Shown: positions 1-8,984, numbered from the stretch's first letter. The stretch is DNA of 64,000 nucleotides from Rhizobiales bacterium 2SD (GCA_005502805.1 SCMY01000006.1:124001-188000); one strand, 5' to 3'. Numbers and translations: made by a program. Notes: generated by a model not told the origin, from the letters alone.

Positions 1-434
1 GGCAGGACCAGTGGAATATCGGCCTCGCGGCCGAGCGCGCTGTCGCGATTGGCGGTGATAGCGATCAGGCCGACGCGGAAGCGGCGAGTATAGCCGACGA
101 TGGCCGAGAGCTCGACCGCCTCGCCCGACCAGGACAAGGCGATGACGACGTCCTCCGGCTGGACCATGCCGAGATCGCCATGGCTGGCCTCGGCCGGGTG
201 AACGAAATGCGAGGGCGTACCGGTCGAGGCGAGCGTCGCCGCGATCTTGCGGCCGACATGGCCGGATTTGCCCATGCCGGTGACGATGACACGGCCGGAG
301 GAGGCGCGGATCATCTCGACGGCGGCGGCGAAAGGTTCGGCGAGGCCGTTGCCGATCGCCTGGTGCAGGGCATCGAGCCCGGCGCGTTCGGTGGCGATGG
401 TGCGAAGGGCGGAGGCGCTGATGGTCGCGGTCAT
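1..434 (-). CDS. kdsD: Arabinose-5-phosphate isomerase (KdsD/KpsF family), 5' part only
   Basis: The reading frame begins at 434 and runs off the left edge, giving the first 144 or so residues of a roughly 320-residue family. The visible part is a SIS sugar-isomerase domain, with the glycine-rich GMGKSGHVGRKIAATL segment, the PAEASHGDLGMV segment and the ALSWSGEAVE segment that bind the sugar phosphate. The family interconverts ribulose-5-phosphate and arabinose-5-phosphate, the first committed step of Kdo synthesis for lipopolysaccharide, in the cytoplasm. The CBS pair expected at the C-terminus is outside the window, so KdsD cannot be told from a shorter GutQ-like paralogue. It is divergent from the outer-membrane protein gene at 557, with 122 bases between them. 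Confidence 0.85.
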   Translation of the reverse strand, partial: MTATISASALRTIATERAGLDALHQAIGNGLAEPFAAAVEMIRASSGRVIVTGMGKSGHVGRKIAATLASTGTPSHFVHPAEASHGDLGMVQPEDVVIALSWSGEAVELSAIVGYTRRFRVGLIAITANRDSALGREADIPLVL

Positions 435-556
435 GGAGCGCGCCTCTAGCACGGCGCAGGCCCGCCTGGCCACCGGTGGCACCGCATTGACGCGGCATTA
501 ACCCTCTTCGTTCTAACTCCATTAACCATGCGCGCCGAGCCGGCGCGATCAAGTCT

Positions 557-2140
557 TTGCCTCGCCGGAGCACCGTCGCGCCCGTGTCTCGTTTCGCCCA
601 GATCTGCTGGCTGGCCGGCGTCGCAGGCTGCTGCGGCGTCGCCGGGCTGGCAAGCTGGCCGGAGCAGGCCCTGGCGCAGACGCAGCCGGCCGACATGCCG
701 GCGCGCGCGCGTTCCCCCGCCTTGCGGACCGGTACGCCCAACTATGTCGCGCAAAGGCCGAACTCGACGCCCGGAACTGCATCTGCCCTGCCTGATGGTG
801 TCGACGATGCCGCCCCAGCGCCGCGCGGCCGCTCCAGCGCGATCTCGAGCAGCCAGCCCACGCGCGCCAGCCAGCCGGTCCGATCCTCACGCCTGCGCGG
901 CGTCACCCAGCGCGAGTTCCGTGCGCCGCCGCAGACGGTGTCCAGCCTGCCGCCGACCCTCCCACCCGCACCCGAGCCGCGCAAGCGCAAGCGGCCGGAG
1001 GAAGACCCCTACGCACCGCTCGGCCTGCGGCTCGGCAATGTCATCCTGCGCCCGGCGATCACCGGCTCGGTCGGCTATGACAGCAATCCCGAGCGCATCT
1101 CAGGGCCGAGCAAGGGCTCGCTGTTCACCCGCACCGAGGGCGAACTCGGCGTCCAGTCCGACTGGAACGTGCACGAGCTCACCGGCATGCTGCGCGGCGG
1201 CTACAGCCGCTATTATCGCAACGACAGTGCCTCGCGCCCGGACGCGGAAGGCAACATGTCGCTGCGGCTCGACGCGACGCGCGACACTCGCATCCTGCTC
1301 GAATCGCGCCTTCGGCTCGATACGCAGCGTCCCGGCTCGCCCGACCTGACCTCCGCCGTACAGGGGCGGCCGATCACCTGGAACTATGGCGGCGCGGCCG
1401 GCGTCACCCACGACATCAATCGCCTGCAGCTGACCTTGCGCGGCTCGGTCGACCGGCAGGACTATGAGGACGCCAATCTCGGCAATGGCCGGACGCTCAG
1501 CCAGGCCGACCGCAACCAGACGCAATACGGCCTGCGCCTGCGCGCCGCCTATGAGGTGACGCCGGGCTTCAAGCCCTTCGTCCAGGGCGAGATCGACACC
1601 CGCCAGTTCGACCAGAAGGTCGATTCCAGCGGCTATATGCGCTCCTCCGACGGCTATACGGTCCGCCTTGGCTCGACCTTCGAGATCAGCCGCATGCTCA
1701 CGGGCGAGGTCACGGCGGGCTATCAGGACCGCAAATACGAGGACGGCCGCCTGCGGAACCTGCGCGGCTTCATCGGCGATGCGGCGATCCTGTGGACGCC
1801 GACGCCGCTGACGACGGTGACGCTGCGCGGCACGGCCGAGCTCGGCGACACCACCATCCCCGGCTCGAGCGGCACGACGGCAAGGCGCGTCAATCTCGAA
1901 GTGGCGCATGCGCTGCGCCGCAACCTGACCGTCACCGGCTTCGCCGGCTATGGCCGCACCGAATATGACGGCCAGGACTTGCGCGAGGACCTGTCCACCA
2001 TCGGCGCGAGGATCGAGTACAAGCTGACCCGGACCTTCTCGGTCCGCGCCAGCTTCACCCATGAGCGACTGAATTCGACCAACCAGGGCTCGGACTATAC
2101 CGCGAATGTCGCGCAGGTCGGCTTGAGGGTGCAGTTCTGA
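557..2140 (+). CDS. Outer membrane beta-barrel protein (BBP2_2-like)
   Basis: This 527-residue protein starts with a signal peptide (hydrophobic run followed by EQALAQ), then a proline/arginine-rich low-complexity linker to about residue 150. About 370 residues of alternating beta strands follow, with repeated LRLRAAYEV- and VRLGSTFEI-type strands and a C-terminal strand ending in VQF, the aromatic terminus typical of barrels recognised by the Bam machinery. Outer-membrane barrels of the BBP2_2 type have this arrangement. The substrate is unknown. The start is uncertain. The frame opens at a TTG (557), but the GTG at 584 gives a more compact signal peptide and has a GGAG about 13 bases upstream. 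No ATG in frame precedes the signal peptide. Confidence 0.8.
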   Translation: MPRRSTVAPVSRFAQICWLAGVAGCCGVAGLASWPEQALAQTQPADMPARARSPALRTGTPNYVAQRPNSTPGTASALPDGVDDAAPAPRGRSSAISSSQPTRASQPVRSSRLRGVTQREFRAPPQTVSSLPPTLPPAPEPRKRKRPEEDPYAPLGLRLGNVILRPAITGSVGYDSNPERISGPSKGSLFTRTEGELGVQSDWNVHELTGMLRGGYSRYYRNDSASRPDAEGNMSLRLDATRDTRILLESRLRLDTQRPGSPDLTSAVQGRPITWNYGGAAGVTHDINRLQLTLRGSVDRQDYEDANLGNGRTLSQADRNQTQYGLRLRAAYEVTPGFKPFVQGEIDTRQFDQKVDSSGYMRSSDGYTVRLGSTFEISRMLTGEVTAGYQDRKYEDGRLRNLRGFIGDAAILWTPTPLTTVTLRGTAELGDTTIPGSSGTTARRVNLEVAHALRRNLTVTGFAGYGRTEYDGQDLREDLSTIGARIEYKLTRTFSVRASFTHERLNSTNQGSDYTANVAQVGLRVQF

Positions 2141-2152
2141 CCGCGTGGGCTC

Positions 2153-2773
2153 TCAGCCCTCGTATGCCTCCAGGAACGCCTCGACGCTCAGCGCCCGGAA
2201 ATCATCGAGCGCGGTGCGCAAGGCGGCGTGCTCCCAGTCCCACCAGGCCAGCGCCTTCAGCCGCTCTCCGATCTCTTCCGGGAAACGCCTGCGGATGATG
2301 CGGGCCGGGTTGCCGGCGACGATGGTGTAGTCGGGTACGTCCTTGGTCACGACGGCGCCGCCCGCGATCACCGCGCCGGTGCCGATGCTGCGGCCGGCGA
2401 GCACGATGGCGCCATGGCCGATCCAGACATCGTGGCCGATCGCGACCGGCGTCGAGCGGCGCCAGTCGAAGAAGGCGGCCTCGTCCTCAGCATCCTCGAA
2501 ATAGGCGCTGGCGCGATAGGTGAAATGCGCCTGGCTCGCCCGCTGCATCGGGTGATTGCCGGGATTGATCCGGGTATGCGCGGCGATCGAGCAGAACTTG
2601 CCGATCGTCGTGTAGATGATGTTGGAATCGTTCACGACATAGGAATAGTCGCCGAGCGTCGATTCCGCGAAGACGGTCCGGGCGCCGATCTCGGTATAGC
2701 GGCCGAGCACGGCGTCTCGGACATTCGCGGTCGGATCGATCACGGGCTGGAGCCCGAGCTTCTTGCCTGCCAT
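2153..2773 (-). CDS. Hexapeptide-repeat acyltransferase of the phosphonate cluster
   Basis: The 206-residue product is a left-handed beta-helix transferase. Isoleucine/valine-led hexapeptide turns cover residues 10-60 and again about 110-165, where IGHDVWIGHGAIVLAG and GAGAVVTKDVPDY-like segments resemble xenobiotic (chloramphenicol/streptogramin) acetyltransferases. The ending AGNPARIIRRRFP is also typical. It is the last gene of the leftward phn operon, 22 bases after the DUF1045 gene. Members of this subgroup are found in phosphonate clusters, so acetylation of a phosphonate or intermediate is a reasonable inference; the substrate is not shown. The frame extends upstream to 2905 inside the preceding gene, but the ATG at 2773 is preferred because it avoids that overlap and begins the conserved part. 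Confidence 0.75.
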   Translation of the reverse strand: MAGKKLGLQPVIDPTANVRDAVLGRYTEIGARTVFAESTLGDYSYVVNDSNIIYTTIGKFCSIAAHTRINPGNHPMQRASQAHFTYRASAYFEDAEDEAAFFDWRRSTPVAIGHDVWIGHGAIVLAGRSIGTGAVIAGGAVVTKDVPDYTIVAGNPARIIRRRFPEEIGERLKALAWWDWEHAALRTALDDFRALSVEAFLEAYEG

Positions 2774-2795
2774 GACGGCTTCCTTGCGAGATGTG

Positions 2796-3497
2796 CTAGC
2801 CGAGCGGAATGCTGTCGAGCAGCACGAAGCGGCTGCTGCGGCTCGCCTGCTTGAAGATGGCGACGCGGTCGATCTGCACAGGGCCCGCCGGCACCGCCTG
2901 CGCATGGGCCTCAGTCAACGCCGCCTTGACGGGAGCGACTTGCTCATCCGGCAATGAGCCGGTCAGCGTCATGTGGAAGCGGAAGGCGTCGCCGACATAG
3001 GGGTAGCCATAGGCTTCGAGATAGGCCCGGTGCGCCGGCGTCAGCGGGCTTTGCAGCCGCCGCGCCAGATCGGTTGCGGAGAGCGGCGCCCGGAACGGCT
3101 CGAAGGCCTGGACGATGTCGAAGGCGAAGCGCTGCAGCGCCTCGCTCGGTTCCGGCGGCGTCAGCGCAATGAAGCGGCCGAGCGCGTTGACGCTGAGCCC
3201 GGTGAGCCTAACCGGCGGACGCCCGGCGACATAGTTGCGGGCGAAGGCGCGCAGGGCGCCTTCGTTGCGGCCATTGGCGAGCTCGAACGGCGCCTTCAGC
3301 GTGGCGTGGAAGCCGTAACGGCGCGGCTCGGCGGTGAGCTCCGGCCAGTCGAGCCCTTCGCAGCCCGGCGGAACCGCGAAGTCGATGTCCGCGCCGGTAA
3401 CGGCGTCATAGCCCAGCGTCGCGCTGCCGAAGCGCCAGAGGGCGCTGTCGGCGGCGGGGGCGTAGTAGAGCGCGTAGCGCGGCGCGGTCTGGGTCAT
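2796..3497 (-). CDS. DUF1045 phosphonate-cluster protein, 2H phosphoesterase-like
   Basis: The protein has 233 residues and two short histidine motifs, HATL at residue 64 and HMTL at residue 175, spaced as in 2H phosphodiesterases, which cleave cyclic phosphates. DUF1045 genes are a regular part of rhizobial C-P lyase clusters. Here the gene lies between phnM (7 bases upstream) and the hexapeptide transferase. Because the C-P lyase route yields a ribose 1,2-cyclic phosphate and no phnP is present in the window, it may act on that intermediate or a related one. This is inference from motif and position. The start at 3497 opens MTQTAPRYALYYAP, which matches the beginning of the fold. Confidence 0.75.
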   Translation of the reverse strand: MTQTAPRYALYYAPAADSALWRFGSATLGYDAVTGADIDFAVPPGCEGLDWPELTAEPRRYGFHATLKAPFELANGRNEGALRAFARNYVAGRPPVRLTGLSVNALGRFIALTPPEPSEALQRFAFDIVQAFEPFRAPLSATDLARRLQSPLTPAHRAYLEAYGYPYVGDAFRFHMTLTGSLPDEQVAPVKAALTEAHAQAVPAGPVQIDRVAIFKQASRSSRFVLLDSIPLG

Positions 3498-3504
3498 GCT
3501 GTGC

Positions 3505-4644
3505 TCAGAAGGCCCGGCGTCCCTGCGACCAGACGGTGGCGATCACCGGCGTCGCGCCCAGCGCCTTGAAGCGCATGAGATCGGCGCGCAGGCCCGGCTT
3601 GAGATGGCCGCGATCTCTGAGGCCAAGGATGTCGGCGACCTTCCAGGTCACCTTGGCCATCGCCGCCGGCAGGGTGATGCCGTGCTTGTCGTGGAGCTTG
3701 AGCACGGCCTGCAGCAGGCTCGCCGGGACATAATCGGAGGAGAGCCCGTCGAGCAGGTCCTTCTCGGCGAGCTCGGCCACCGAGACCCCGCCGGAATGCG
3801 AGCCGCCACGGACGACGTTGGGCGCGCCGGCGATGGTGGCGAGGCCGCGCTGCTTGGCGGCTTCCGCCGCCTCGACCGTGGTCGGGAATTCCGAGATCAC
3901 CGCGCCCGAGGCGATGCCGGCCTCGACATGCTCGATCGTGGTGTCGTCATGGGTCGCGATCGGGATGCCGCGCGCCTGGAACATCTCGACCACGGCGCTC
4001 CAGTTGCGCCCGACATTGGCTGTTCCCTCGCGCTGGCGGACGGTGACGTCCTCCTCGAACTCGGCTTCGGTCTTGCCGTTGCCGAGCGCGTAGGTGCGCA
4101 GATGCGCGATGTCGCGCCATTGCCGCTGGCCGGGGGTATGGTCCATCAGCGAGACCAGCTGGACGAGGCTATCGTCCTGATAGGGCTCGATGTCCCTCAG
4201 CAGGTCGGGGCTGGTCAATTCGCAGCGCATGTGGATGCGATGGTCGATGCGGAAGACGTTTTCGGCGGTGCCGAGCCGCAGCGCATCCATCACATCGGCG
4301 AAGATGTCCTTGCGGTAGTCCTTGGCCGAGAAGGGCGTGCCGGCGCAGATCGCGTCATAGACGGTGGTGACGCCGGCGGCGGCCATCTGCGCATCATGGA
4401 CCAGCGCCGCCGCCAGCCCGTTCGGCCAGAAGACCTTGGGGCGCGGCATGAAGTGCTTTTCCATGTTGTCGGTGTGCATCTCGACGAGGCCGGGCGCGAC
4501 ATAGTCGCCCTGGACGTCGATCGCTTCCGGCAGGGAGGAGCGACCCTGGTCGACCGAGCTTATGCCGCTCTCGTCGAAGGCGATGGTCCCGGTGACGACC
4601 TCGTCCTCGAGGATCAGGCGGGCATTGGTCAGGATGGTGGACAT
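3505..4644 (-). CDS. phnM: Alpha-D-ribose 1-methylphosphonate 5-triphosphate diphosphatase PhnM
   Basis: This 379-residue member of the amidohydrolase superfamily removes pyrophosphate from the triphosphate intermediate formed by PhnGHIL, giving the 5-phosphate substrate of PhnJ. The early metal-site segment APGLVEMHTDNMEKH (about residues 50-64) is the PhnM form of the usual HxH motif. The later segments THDDTT and ISEFPTTVEAA (about residues 220-250) are also PhnM-like, and the length matches the family. The ATG overlaps the phnL stop codon in an ATGA arrangement at 4642-4646, so the two are translationally coupled. It belongs to the leftward phn operon. Confidence 0.93.
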   Translation of the reverse strand: MSTILTNARLILEDEVVTGTIAFDESGISSVDQGRSSLPEAIDVQGDYVAPGLVEMHTDNMEKHFMPRPKVFWPNGLAAALVHDAQMAAAGVTTVYDAICAGTPFSAKDYRKDIFADVMDALRLGTAENVFRIDHRIHMRCELTSPDLLRDIEPYQDDSLVQLVSLMDHTPGQRQWRDIAHLRTYALGNGKTEAEFEEDVTVRQREGTANVGRNWSAVVEMFQARGIPIATHDDTTIEHVEAGIASGAVISEFPTTVEAAEAAKQRGLATIAGAPNVVRGGSHSGGVSVAELAEKDLLDGLSSDYVPASLLQAVLKLHDKHGITLPAAMAKVTWKVADILGLRDRGHLKPGLRADLMRFKALGATPVIATVWSQGRRAF

Positions 4645-5342
4645 CAGGCGGCCTTCCGGAAATCGGTGATGTCGAGATAGCGGGTCGCGACAGCCTCTCG
4701 CACGGCCTCGTCATGGAAGATACCGACGATTGCCGAGCCCTGCTCGCGCGCTTCGGCGATCAGCCTGACCACGACATTGCGGTTGTTGGCATCGAGCGAG
4801 GCGGTCGGCTCGTCGATCAGCATGATCGGCGAGGGATCGACGAAGGAGCGGGCGATGTTGACGCGCTGCTGCTCGCCGCCGGAGAAGGTCGCAGGGGCGA
4901 GATCCCAGAGGCGCTGCGGCAGGTTGAGGCGGGCCAGCATCGCCTTGGCGCGTTCGCTCGCCTCCTCGGGAGAGACGCCGCGGGCGAGCAGCGGGTCGCG
5001 AACGATGTCGAGCGCCGTGACACGCGGGATCACCCGCAGGAACTGCGAGACGAAGCCGAGCGTGCGGCGGCGGATGTCGAGGACGGTGCGCGGCACGGCC
5101 GAGACGATGTCGATCTGCCGGCCGCCATGGGTGATGGCGATGGCGCCGGAGGTCGGCCGGTAATTGCCGTAGAGGATGCGCAGCAGGCTCGATTTGCCGG
5201 CGCCGGACGCGCCGGCAAGCACCAGCGCCTCGCCGGCGGCGACCGAAAAGTTGACGTTGTCGAACACCGGCAAGCGCACGCCGCCCTGATTGTGCAGGGT
5301 GAATTCCTTGGCGACGTTCTCGACGTGAATCATCGTGGTCAT
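4644..5342 (-). CDS. phnL: Phosphonate C-P lyase system ABC-type protein PhnL
   Basis: The product is a 232-residue ABC-family ATPase with Walker [10 protein letters not shown] (about residue 44), signature [15 protein letters not shown] and Walker [13 protein letters not shown]. It resembles PhnL by length and by the N-terminal [16 protein letters not shown]. PhnL works with PhnG, PhnH and PhnI in the reaction that attaches the phosphonate to the ribose of ATP. No permease accompanies it, which fits a catalytic rather than transport role. It is separated from phnK by 166 bases carrying a family A palindromic repeat, unlike the overlapping joints elsewhere in this operon. It overlaps phnM downstream. 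Confidence 0.93.
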   Translation of the reverse strand: MTTMIHVENVAKEFTLHNQGGVRLPVFDNVNFSVAAGEALVLAGASGAGKSSLLRILYGNYRPTSGAIAITHGGRQIDIVSAVPRTVLDIRRRTLGFVSQFLRVIPRVTALDIVRDPLLARGVSPEEASERAKAMLARLNLPQRLWDLAPATFSGGEQQRVNIARSFVDPSPIMLIDEPTASLDANNRNVVVRLIAEAREQGSAIVGIFHDEAVREAVATRYLDITDFRKAA

Positions 5343-5394
5343 GATCGAGATGCCTTGCGGGTTCGGGGTGACGCGGTTGTGACGAAGGCTCCAC

Positions 5395-5489
5395 CGTCAT
5401 GCTCGCCCTTGTGGCGAGCATCCACGTCTTGAACACCGCTCTGGCAGCAGGAAGACGTGGATGGTCGGGACAAGCCCGACCATGACGGG
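5395..5489. repeat. Family A intergenic palindromic repeat, copy 1
   Basis: The unit begins CGTCATG and ends CATGACG. It contains two small hairpins, CTCGCC-CTTGT-GGCGAG and GGTCGGGACAAGCCCGACC. Internal arms ACGTCTT and AAGACGT pair across the centre, so the whole element can fold as a bulged palindrome. Near-identical copies lie at 12181-12281 and 40494-40587, and related ones at 39885-39967 and 50506-50614. It occupies the phnK-phnL gap. A REP/BIME-like or non-autonomous mobile element is the likely nature. Confidence 0.85.
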
Positions 5490-5508
5490 AGAGATGGTGG
5501 CGAGAAGC

Positions 5509-6315
5509 TCATACGGTGAGCACCGCCGAGGTAAGCAATTGCGTGTAGGCGTGATGGGGGTCGTCGAGGACCTGGTCGGTCAGGCCTTGCTCGACGACGC
5601 GGCCATCCTTCATCACCATTAGACGATCGGTGAGCAGGCGCGCGACGGCGAGATCGTGGGTGACGATGATCGCGGCGAGGCCGAGATCGCGCACCAGCAC
5701 GCGCAGCAGGTCGAGCAGGCGGGCCTGGACGGAGACGTCGAGGCCGCCGGTCGGCTCGTCCATGAAGACGAGCTTCGGCTCGGAGACCAGCACACGGGCG
5801 ATCTGCAGGCGCTGCTGCATGCCGCCGGAGAACTGGCGTGGCCGGTCGTCGATGCGACCTGCCGCGATCTCGACACGCTGCAGCCAGTCGAGCGCGGTCT
5901 CGCGGATCTTGCCGTAGTGCCGCGCGCCATTGTCCATCAGGCGCTCGCCGACATTGCCGCCGGCCGAGACGTCCATGCGCAGGCCGTCGCGCGGATTCTG
6001 GTGGACGATTCCCCACGCGGTGCACATCAGCCGGCGCCGCTCCTGCTCGGCAACCGAGTAGATGTCGAGCGGCTCAGTACCGCCCCGGAACAGCACCTGC
6101 CCCTCATCGGGCTTGTCGATGCCGGCAAGGCAACGCAGCAGGGTCGACTTGCCCGAGCCGGATTCGCCGACGATCCCCAGCACTTCACCCGGCCAGAGGT
6201 CGAAGGAGACGTCGGCGCAGCCGATACGCTCGCCATAGAAGCGGGAGACACCGGCGACCGAGAGCAGTGGGGCAGGATCGAGCCCGAGTTCCTGCGGATT
6301 GACCTGCATGTTCAT
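5509..6315 (-). CDS. phnK: Phosphonate C-P lyase system ABC-type protein PhnK
   Basis: The product is a 268-residue ABC ATPase with Walker A GESGSGKST, signature FSGGMQQRLQIARVL, Walker B LVFMDEPTGGLD and the late HDLAVARLL switch histidine. The oligopeptide-ABC-like sequence and the PhnJ neighbour identify it as PhnK, which binds the PhnGHIJ core complex and is needed for C-P bond cleavage in vivo. The start at 6315 overlaps the phnJ stop codon in an ATGA arrangement. The frame stays open upstream to 6402, but that extension lies inside phnJ and is arginine-rich shadow sequence. A family A repeat separates this gene from phnL. Confidence 0.94.
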   Translation of the reverse strand: MNMQVNPQELGLDPAPLLSVAGVSRFYGERIGCADVSFDLWPGEVLGIVGESGSGKSTLLRCLAGIDKPDEGQVLFRGGTEPLDIYSVAEQERRRLMCTAWGIVHQNPRDGLRMDVSAGGNVGERLMDNGARHYGKIRETALDWLQRVEIAAGRIDDRPRQFSGGMQQRLQIARVLVSEPKLVFMDEPTGGLDVSVQARLLDLLRVLVRDLGLAAIIVTHDLAVARLLTDRLMVMKDGRVVEQGLTDQVLDDPHHAYTQLLTSAVLTV

Positions 6316-7238
6316 GGCTTGGCCTCGTCTTCGACCAGATGCAGCGCCGAGGCGTCGGCGAGCATGGCGCCGCGATGGCCCTCGGCCCGCCGCGTCTCGC
6401 AATGATGGCTGTCGGAGCAGACGAACATCCGCCCGCCCTGGTCGTCGATCACCACCTCGTCGAGATAGGAATCGGCGGCGCCGCAGAGCGCGCAGGGCTG
6501 CTCCCAGCTCTGGATGCGGAAGGGATGGTCGTCGAAGTCGAGGCTGCGCACGCTGGTATGTGGCGGCACCGCATAGATGCGCTTCTCGCGGCCGGCGCCG
6601 AAGAGCTGCAGCGCCGGCGACATCTGCATCTTCGGATTGTCGAATTTCGGGATCGGCGACGGCGCCATCACATAGCGGCCATTGACCATGACCGGGTAGT
6701 CATAGGTCGTCGTCACCTCGCCGAAGCGGGCGATGTTCTCGTAGAGCTTGACCTGCATCAGCCCGTATTCGGCCCAGGCGTGCATCTTGCGCGTCTCGGC
6801 CTCGTGCGGCTCCAGCTTCCTCAGAGGCTCGGGCTGCGGCACCTGGTAGACCATGATCTGTCCGGCCTTCAGCGGCGCCTCGGGGATGCGGTGGCGGGTC
6901 TGGATGATCGTCGCCTCATCGGTCGCCTCGGTGGTACGCGCATCGGCGGTGCGCTCGAAGAAGCGGCGGATCGAGACGGCGTTGGTGGTGTCGTCGGCGC
7001 CCTGGTCGATGACTTTCAGCGTGTCGTCCGGGCCGATGATCGCGGCGGTGACCTGGATGCCGCCAGTGCCCCAGCCACGGGCGAGCGGCATCTCGCGCGA
7101 GCCGAACGGCACCTGGTAGCCGGGAATCGCAACTGCCTTGAGCAGTGCGCGGCGGATCATCCGCTTGGTCTGCTCGTCGAGATAGGCGTAGTTGTAGGCC
7201 GGCCTGGTCTCGTCGCTGATGCTCTGGTGCACGGTCAT
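6312..7238 (-). CDS. phnJ: Alpha-D-ribose 1-methylphosphonate 5-phosphate C-P lyase PhnJ
   Basis: This 308-residue enzyme is the radical S-adenosylmethionine lyase that breaks the carbon-phosphorus bond, releasing the alkane and the ribose cyclic phosphate. The four-cysteine cluster is intact: C249, C252, C274 and C280 with spacing C-X2-C-X21-C-X5-C, the same spacing as in the Escherichia coli enzyme. The N-terminal YNYAYLDEQTKRMIRR and the central GYQVPFGSREMPLARGWGTG region are typical. Both ends overlap neighbours by four bases (phnI upstream, phnK downstream), showing tight coupling of the core complex genes. Confidence 0.97.
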   Translation of the reverse strand: MTVHQSISDETRPAYNYAYLDEQTKRMIRRALLKAVAIPGYQVPFGSREMPLARGWGTGGIQVTAAIIGPDDTLKVIDQGADDTTNAVSIRRFFERTADARTTEATDEATIIQTRHRIPEAPLKAGQIMVYQVPQPEPLRKLEPHEAETRKMHAWAEYGLMQVKLYENIARFGEVTTTYDYPVMVNGRYVMAPSPIPKFDNPKMQMSPALQLFGAGREKRIYAVPPHTSVRSLDFDDHPFRIQSWEQPCALCGAADSYLDEVVIDDQGGRMFVCSDSHHCETRRAEGHRGAMLADASALHLVEDEAKP

Positions 7239-8356
7239 TCCGCGGCCTCCGGCAGGGCTTCGCTCTGTTGATCGGCAAGGCGCTGCTCGCGCTCCTTGCG
7301 AATGCGGCGGATCAGTTCGAGCTCGCCCTGGAAATCGACATAGTGCGGCAGCTTGAGATGCTCGACGAAGCCGGCCGCCTCGACATTGTCGGAGTGGTAG
7401 AGGACGAATTCGTCCTGCTGGGCCGGATAGGTCGCCGCCTCCCCGAACTCGCGCGCCTTCAGCGCCCGGTCAACCAGCGACATCGACATCGCCTTGCGCT
7501 CGCTATGGCCGAAGGAGAGCCCGTAGCCACGGGTGAACTGCGGCGGCACCTCCTTGGAGCCGGCGAACTGGTTGACCATCTGGCATTCGGTCAGGGTGAC
7601 GTCGCCGAGATCGACGGCGAAGCCGAGCTCCTCCGGGACGTATTCGACGGCGACCTCGCCGACACGGACCTCGCCGACGAAGGGGTGGCTGTTGCCGTAG
7701 CCGCGCTGCACGGAGTAGCCGAGGCCGAGCATGAAGCCCTCGTCGCCGCGCGCCATCGCCTGCAGGCGGACATCGCGGTCGGCCGGGAAGGTGACGGGCT
7801 CGCGGGTGAGATCGAAGGGGCGCGGATCGCCTGCCGGTGGCGCTTCCTCCTCCATCAAACCCTCGGCGCCGAGAATGTCGGGCACGCGCGGCATCGAGGC
7901 GTCGAGCGGCTGCGTGGCCGGGCGGGCCGGGCTCTCAGCCGGAGCAGCCTGATCCATCAGCGTGAAGTCGAAGAGCCGGTGGGTGTAGTCATAGGTCGGG
8001 CCGAGCACTTGGCCGCCCGGGAGGTCCTTATAGGTGGCTGAGACGCGGCGGCGGATCGACATCTTCGCGGTATCGAGCGGCTCGGAGGAGCCGAAGCGCG
8101 GCAGGGTGGTGCGATAGGCGCGCATCAGGAAGGCGGCCTCGATCGCATCGCCCTGCGCCTGCTTCAGCGCCAGCGCGGCGAGATCGGGGTCATAGAGCGA
8201 GCCCTCGTTCATGACGCGCCCGCAGGCGAGGCCCATCTGCTCGCGGATCTGCGCGACGCCGAGCTCCGGCACGTTCTCATCGCCGCGACGTGCCTCGGCG
8301 ACGAGATCATGGGTTGCGAGGATGGCGGCTTCGCCGCCTTTGACCGCGACATACAT
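7235..8356 (-). CDS. phnI: C-P lyase core subunit PhnI
   Basis: The 373-residue product is a little longer than the E. coli protein (about 354). PhnI carries the nucleosidase activity that, with PhnG, PhnH and PhnL, moves the phosphonate onto the ribose of ATP with loss of adenine. The start MYVAVKGGEAAI at 8356 is the family start, and the upstream open frame to 8641 overlaps phnH and is not used. Recognisable segments include EQMGLACGRVMNEGSLYDPDLAALA and the C-terminal HLKLPHYVDFQGELELIRRIR. The stop codon overlaps the phnJ start. Confidence 0.95.
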   Translation of the reverse strand: MYVAVKGGEAAILATHDLVAEARRGDENVPELGVAQIREQMGLACGRVMNEGSLYDPDLAALALKQAQGDAIEAAFLMRAYRTTLPRFGSSEPLDTAKMSIRRRVSATYKDLPGGQVLGPTYDYTHRLFDFTLMDQAAPAESPARPATQPLDASMPRVPDILGAEGLMEEEAPPAGDPRPFDLTREPVTFPADRDVRLQAMARGDEGFMLGLGYSVQRGYGNSHPFVGEVRVGEVAVEYVPEELGFAVDLGDVTLTECQMVNQFAGSKEVPPQFTRGYGLSFGHSERKAMSMSLVDRALKAREFGEAATYPAQQDEFVLYHSDNVEAAGFVEHLKLPHYVDFQGELELIRRIRKEREQRLADQQSEALPEAAE

Positions 8357-8378
8357 TAGTAACGCTCCCGGCGGGGCA

Positions 8379-8984
8379 TCAGCGGATCTCCACGATTTGC
8401 GTCGAGCGCGGCAGGCCGAGCACCTGCGCGCCATGGACCAGCAGAACGTCGACACCGAGCGGGTAGACTGCAGCGTTGTCTTCGACCTCGGCCCAGAAGG
8501 CGGGGCGCAGGCCAGTCGGGGCGATGCTGCGCTGGCCGGCGATCCCGGGGCCTTCGAGCGTGACGGCCTCGCCACCGTCGAGCCCGGCACACTGGACGAG
8601 CACCGTGGTCGAGCGATCGGGGAACTGATCGTCGCCGGCATTGAAGGCGGCGAGCTTCGGCTCGGTCGCGGCGCCGTCGATCACGGCGAAGGCCGCCTTG
8701 GCGGGATCGTCGACGAGTGCGGCGCCACAATGGAAGCGCAGCCAGGCGCCGGCAGGACCGTCGCGCAGGGCGGCCGGCAGCCAGATCGGGGTCTCGTAAT
8801 CGGCCAGCGTCAGCAGCGCGACGGCAGTCGCCGGCTCGAGCCCTGCGGGCGGCACGACCGCATCGCCGAGATCGCAGGCGAGGCCAGGCTCCGAGAGCGC
8901 GGCCAGCAGAGCGCGGAAGGCGCCTTGCGATTGGAAGACCGGGTCGGCGAAGCCGGCGCCGATGAGGGTGTCGTTGGGAGTCAT
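8379..8984 (-). CDS. phnH: C-P lyase core subunit PhnH
   Basis: This 201-residue protein is a non-catalytic subunit of the PhnGHIJ complex. The start MTPNDTLIGAGFADPVFQSQGAFRALL and the LADYETPIWLP and TTVLVQCAGL segments match the family, and the length is usual. The ATG overlaps the phnG stop by one base in an ATGA arrangement (8982-8986), and 22 bases separate it from phnI. No departures from the family are evident. Confidence 0.93.
   Translation of the reverse strand: MTPNDTLIGAGFADPVFQSQGAFRALLAALSEPGLACDLGDAVVPPAGLEPATAVALLTLADYETPIWLPAALRDGPAGAWLRFHCGAALVDDPAKAAFAVIDGAATEPKLAAFNAGDDQFPDRSTTVLVQCAGLDGGEAVTLEGPGIAGQRSIAPTGLRPAFWAEVEDNAAVYPLGVDVLLVHGAQVLGLPRSTQIVEIR

Noticed and set aside
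5395-5489. Family A repeat considered as a small RNA gene or riboswitch.
   Set aside because: Copies lie in unrelated contexts and in differing orientation to genes, with variable centres, which fits a dispersed repeat and not a ligand sensor.
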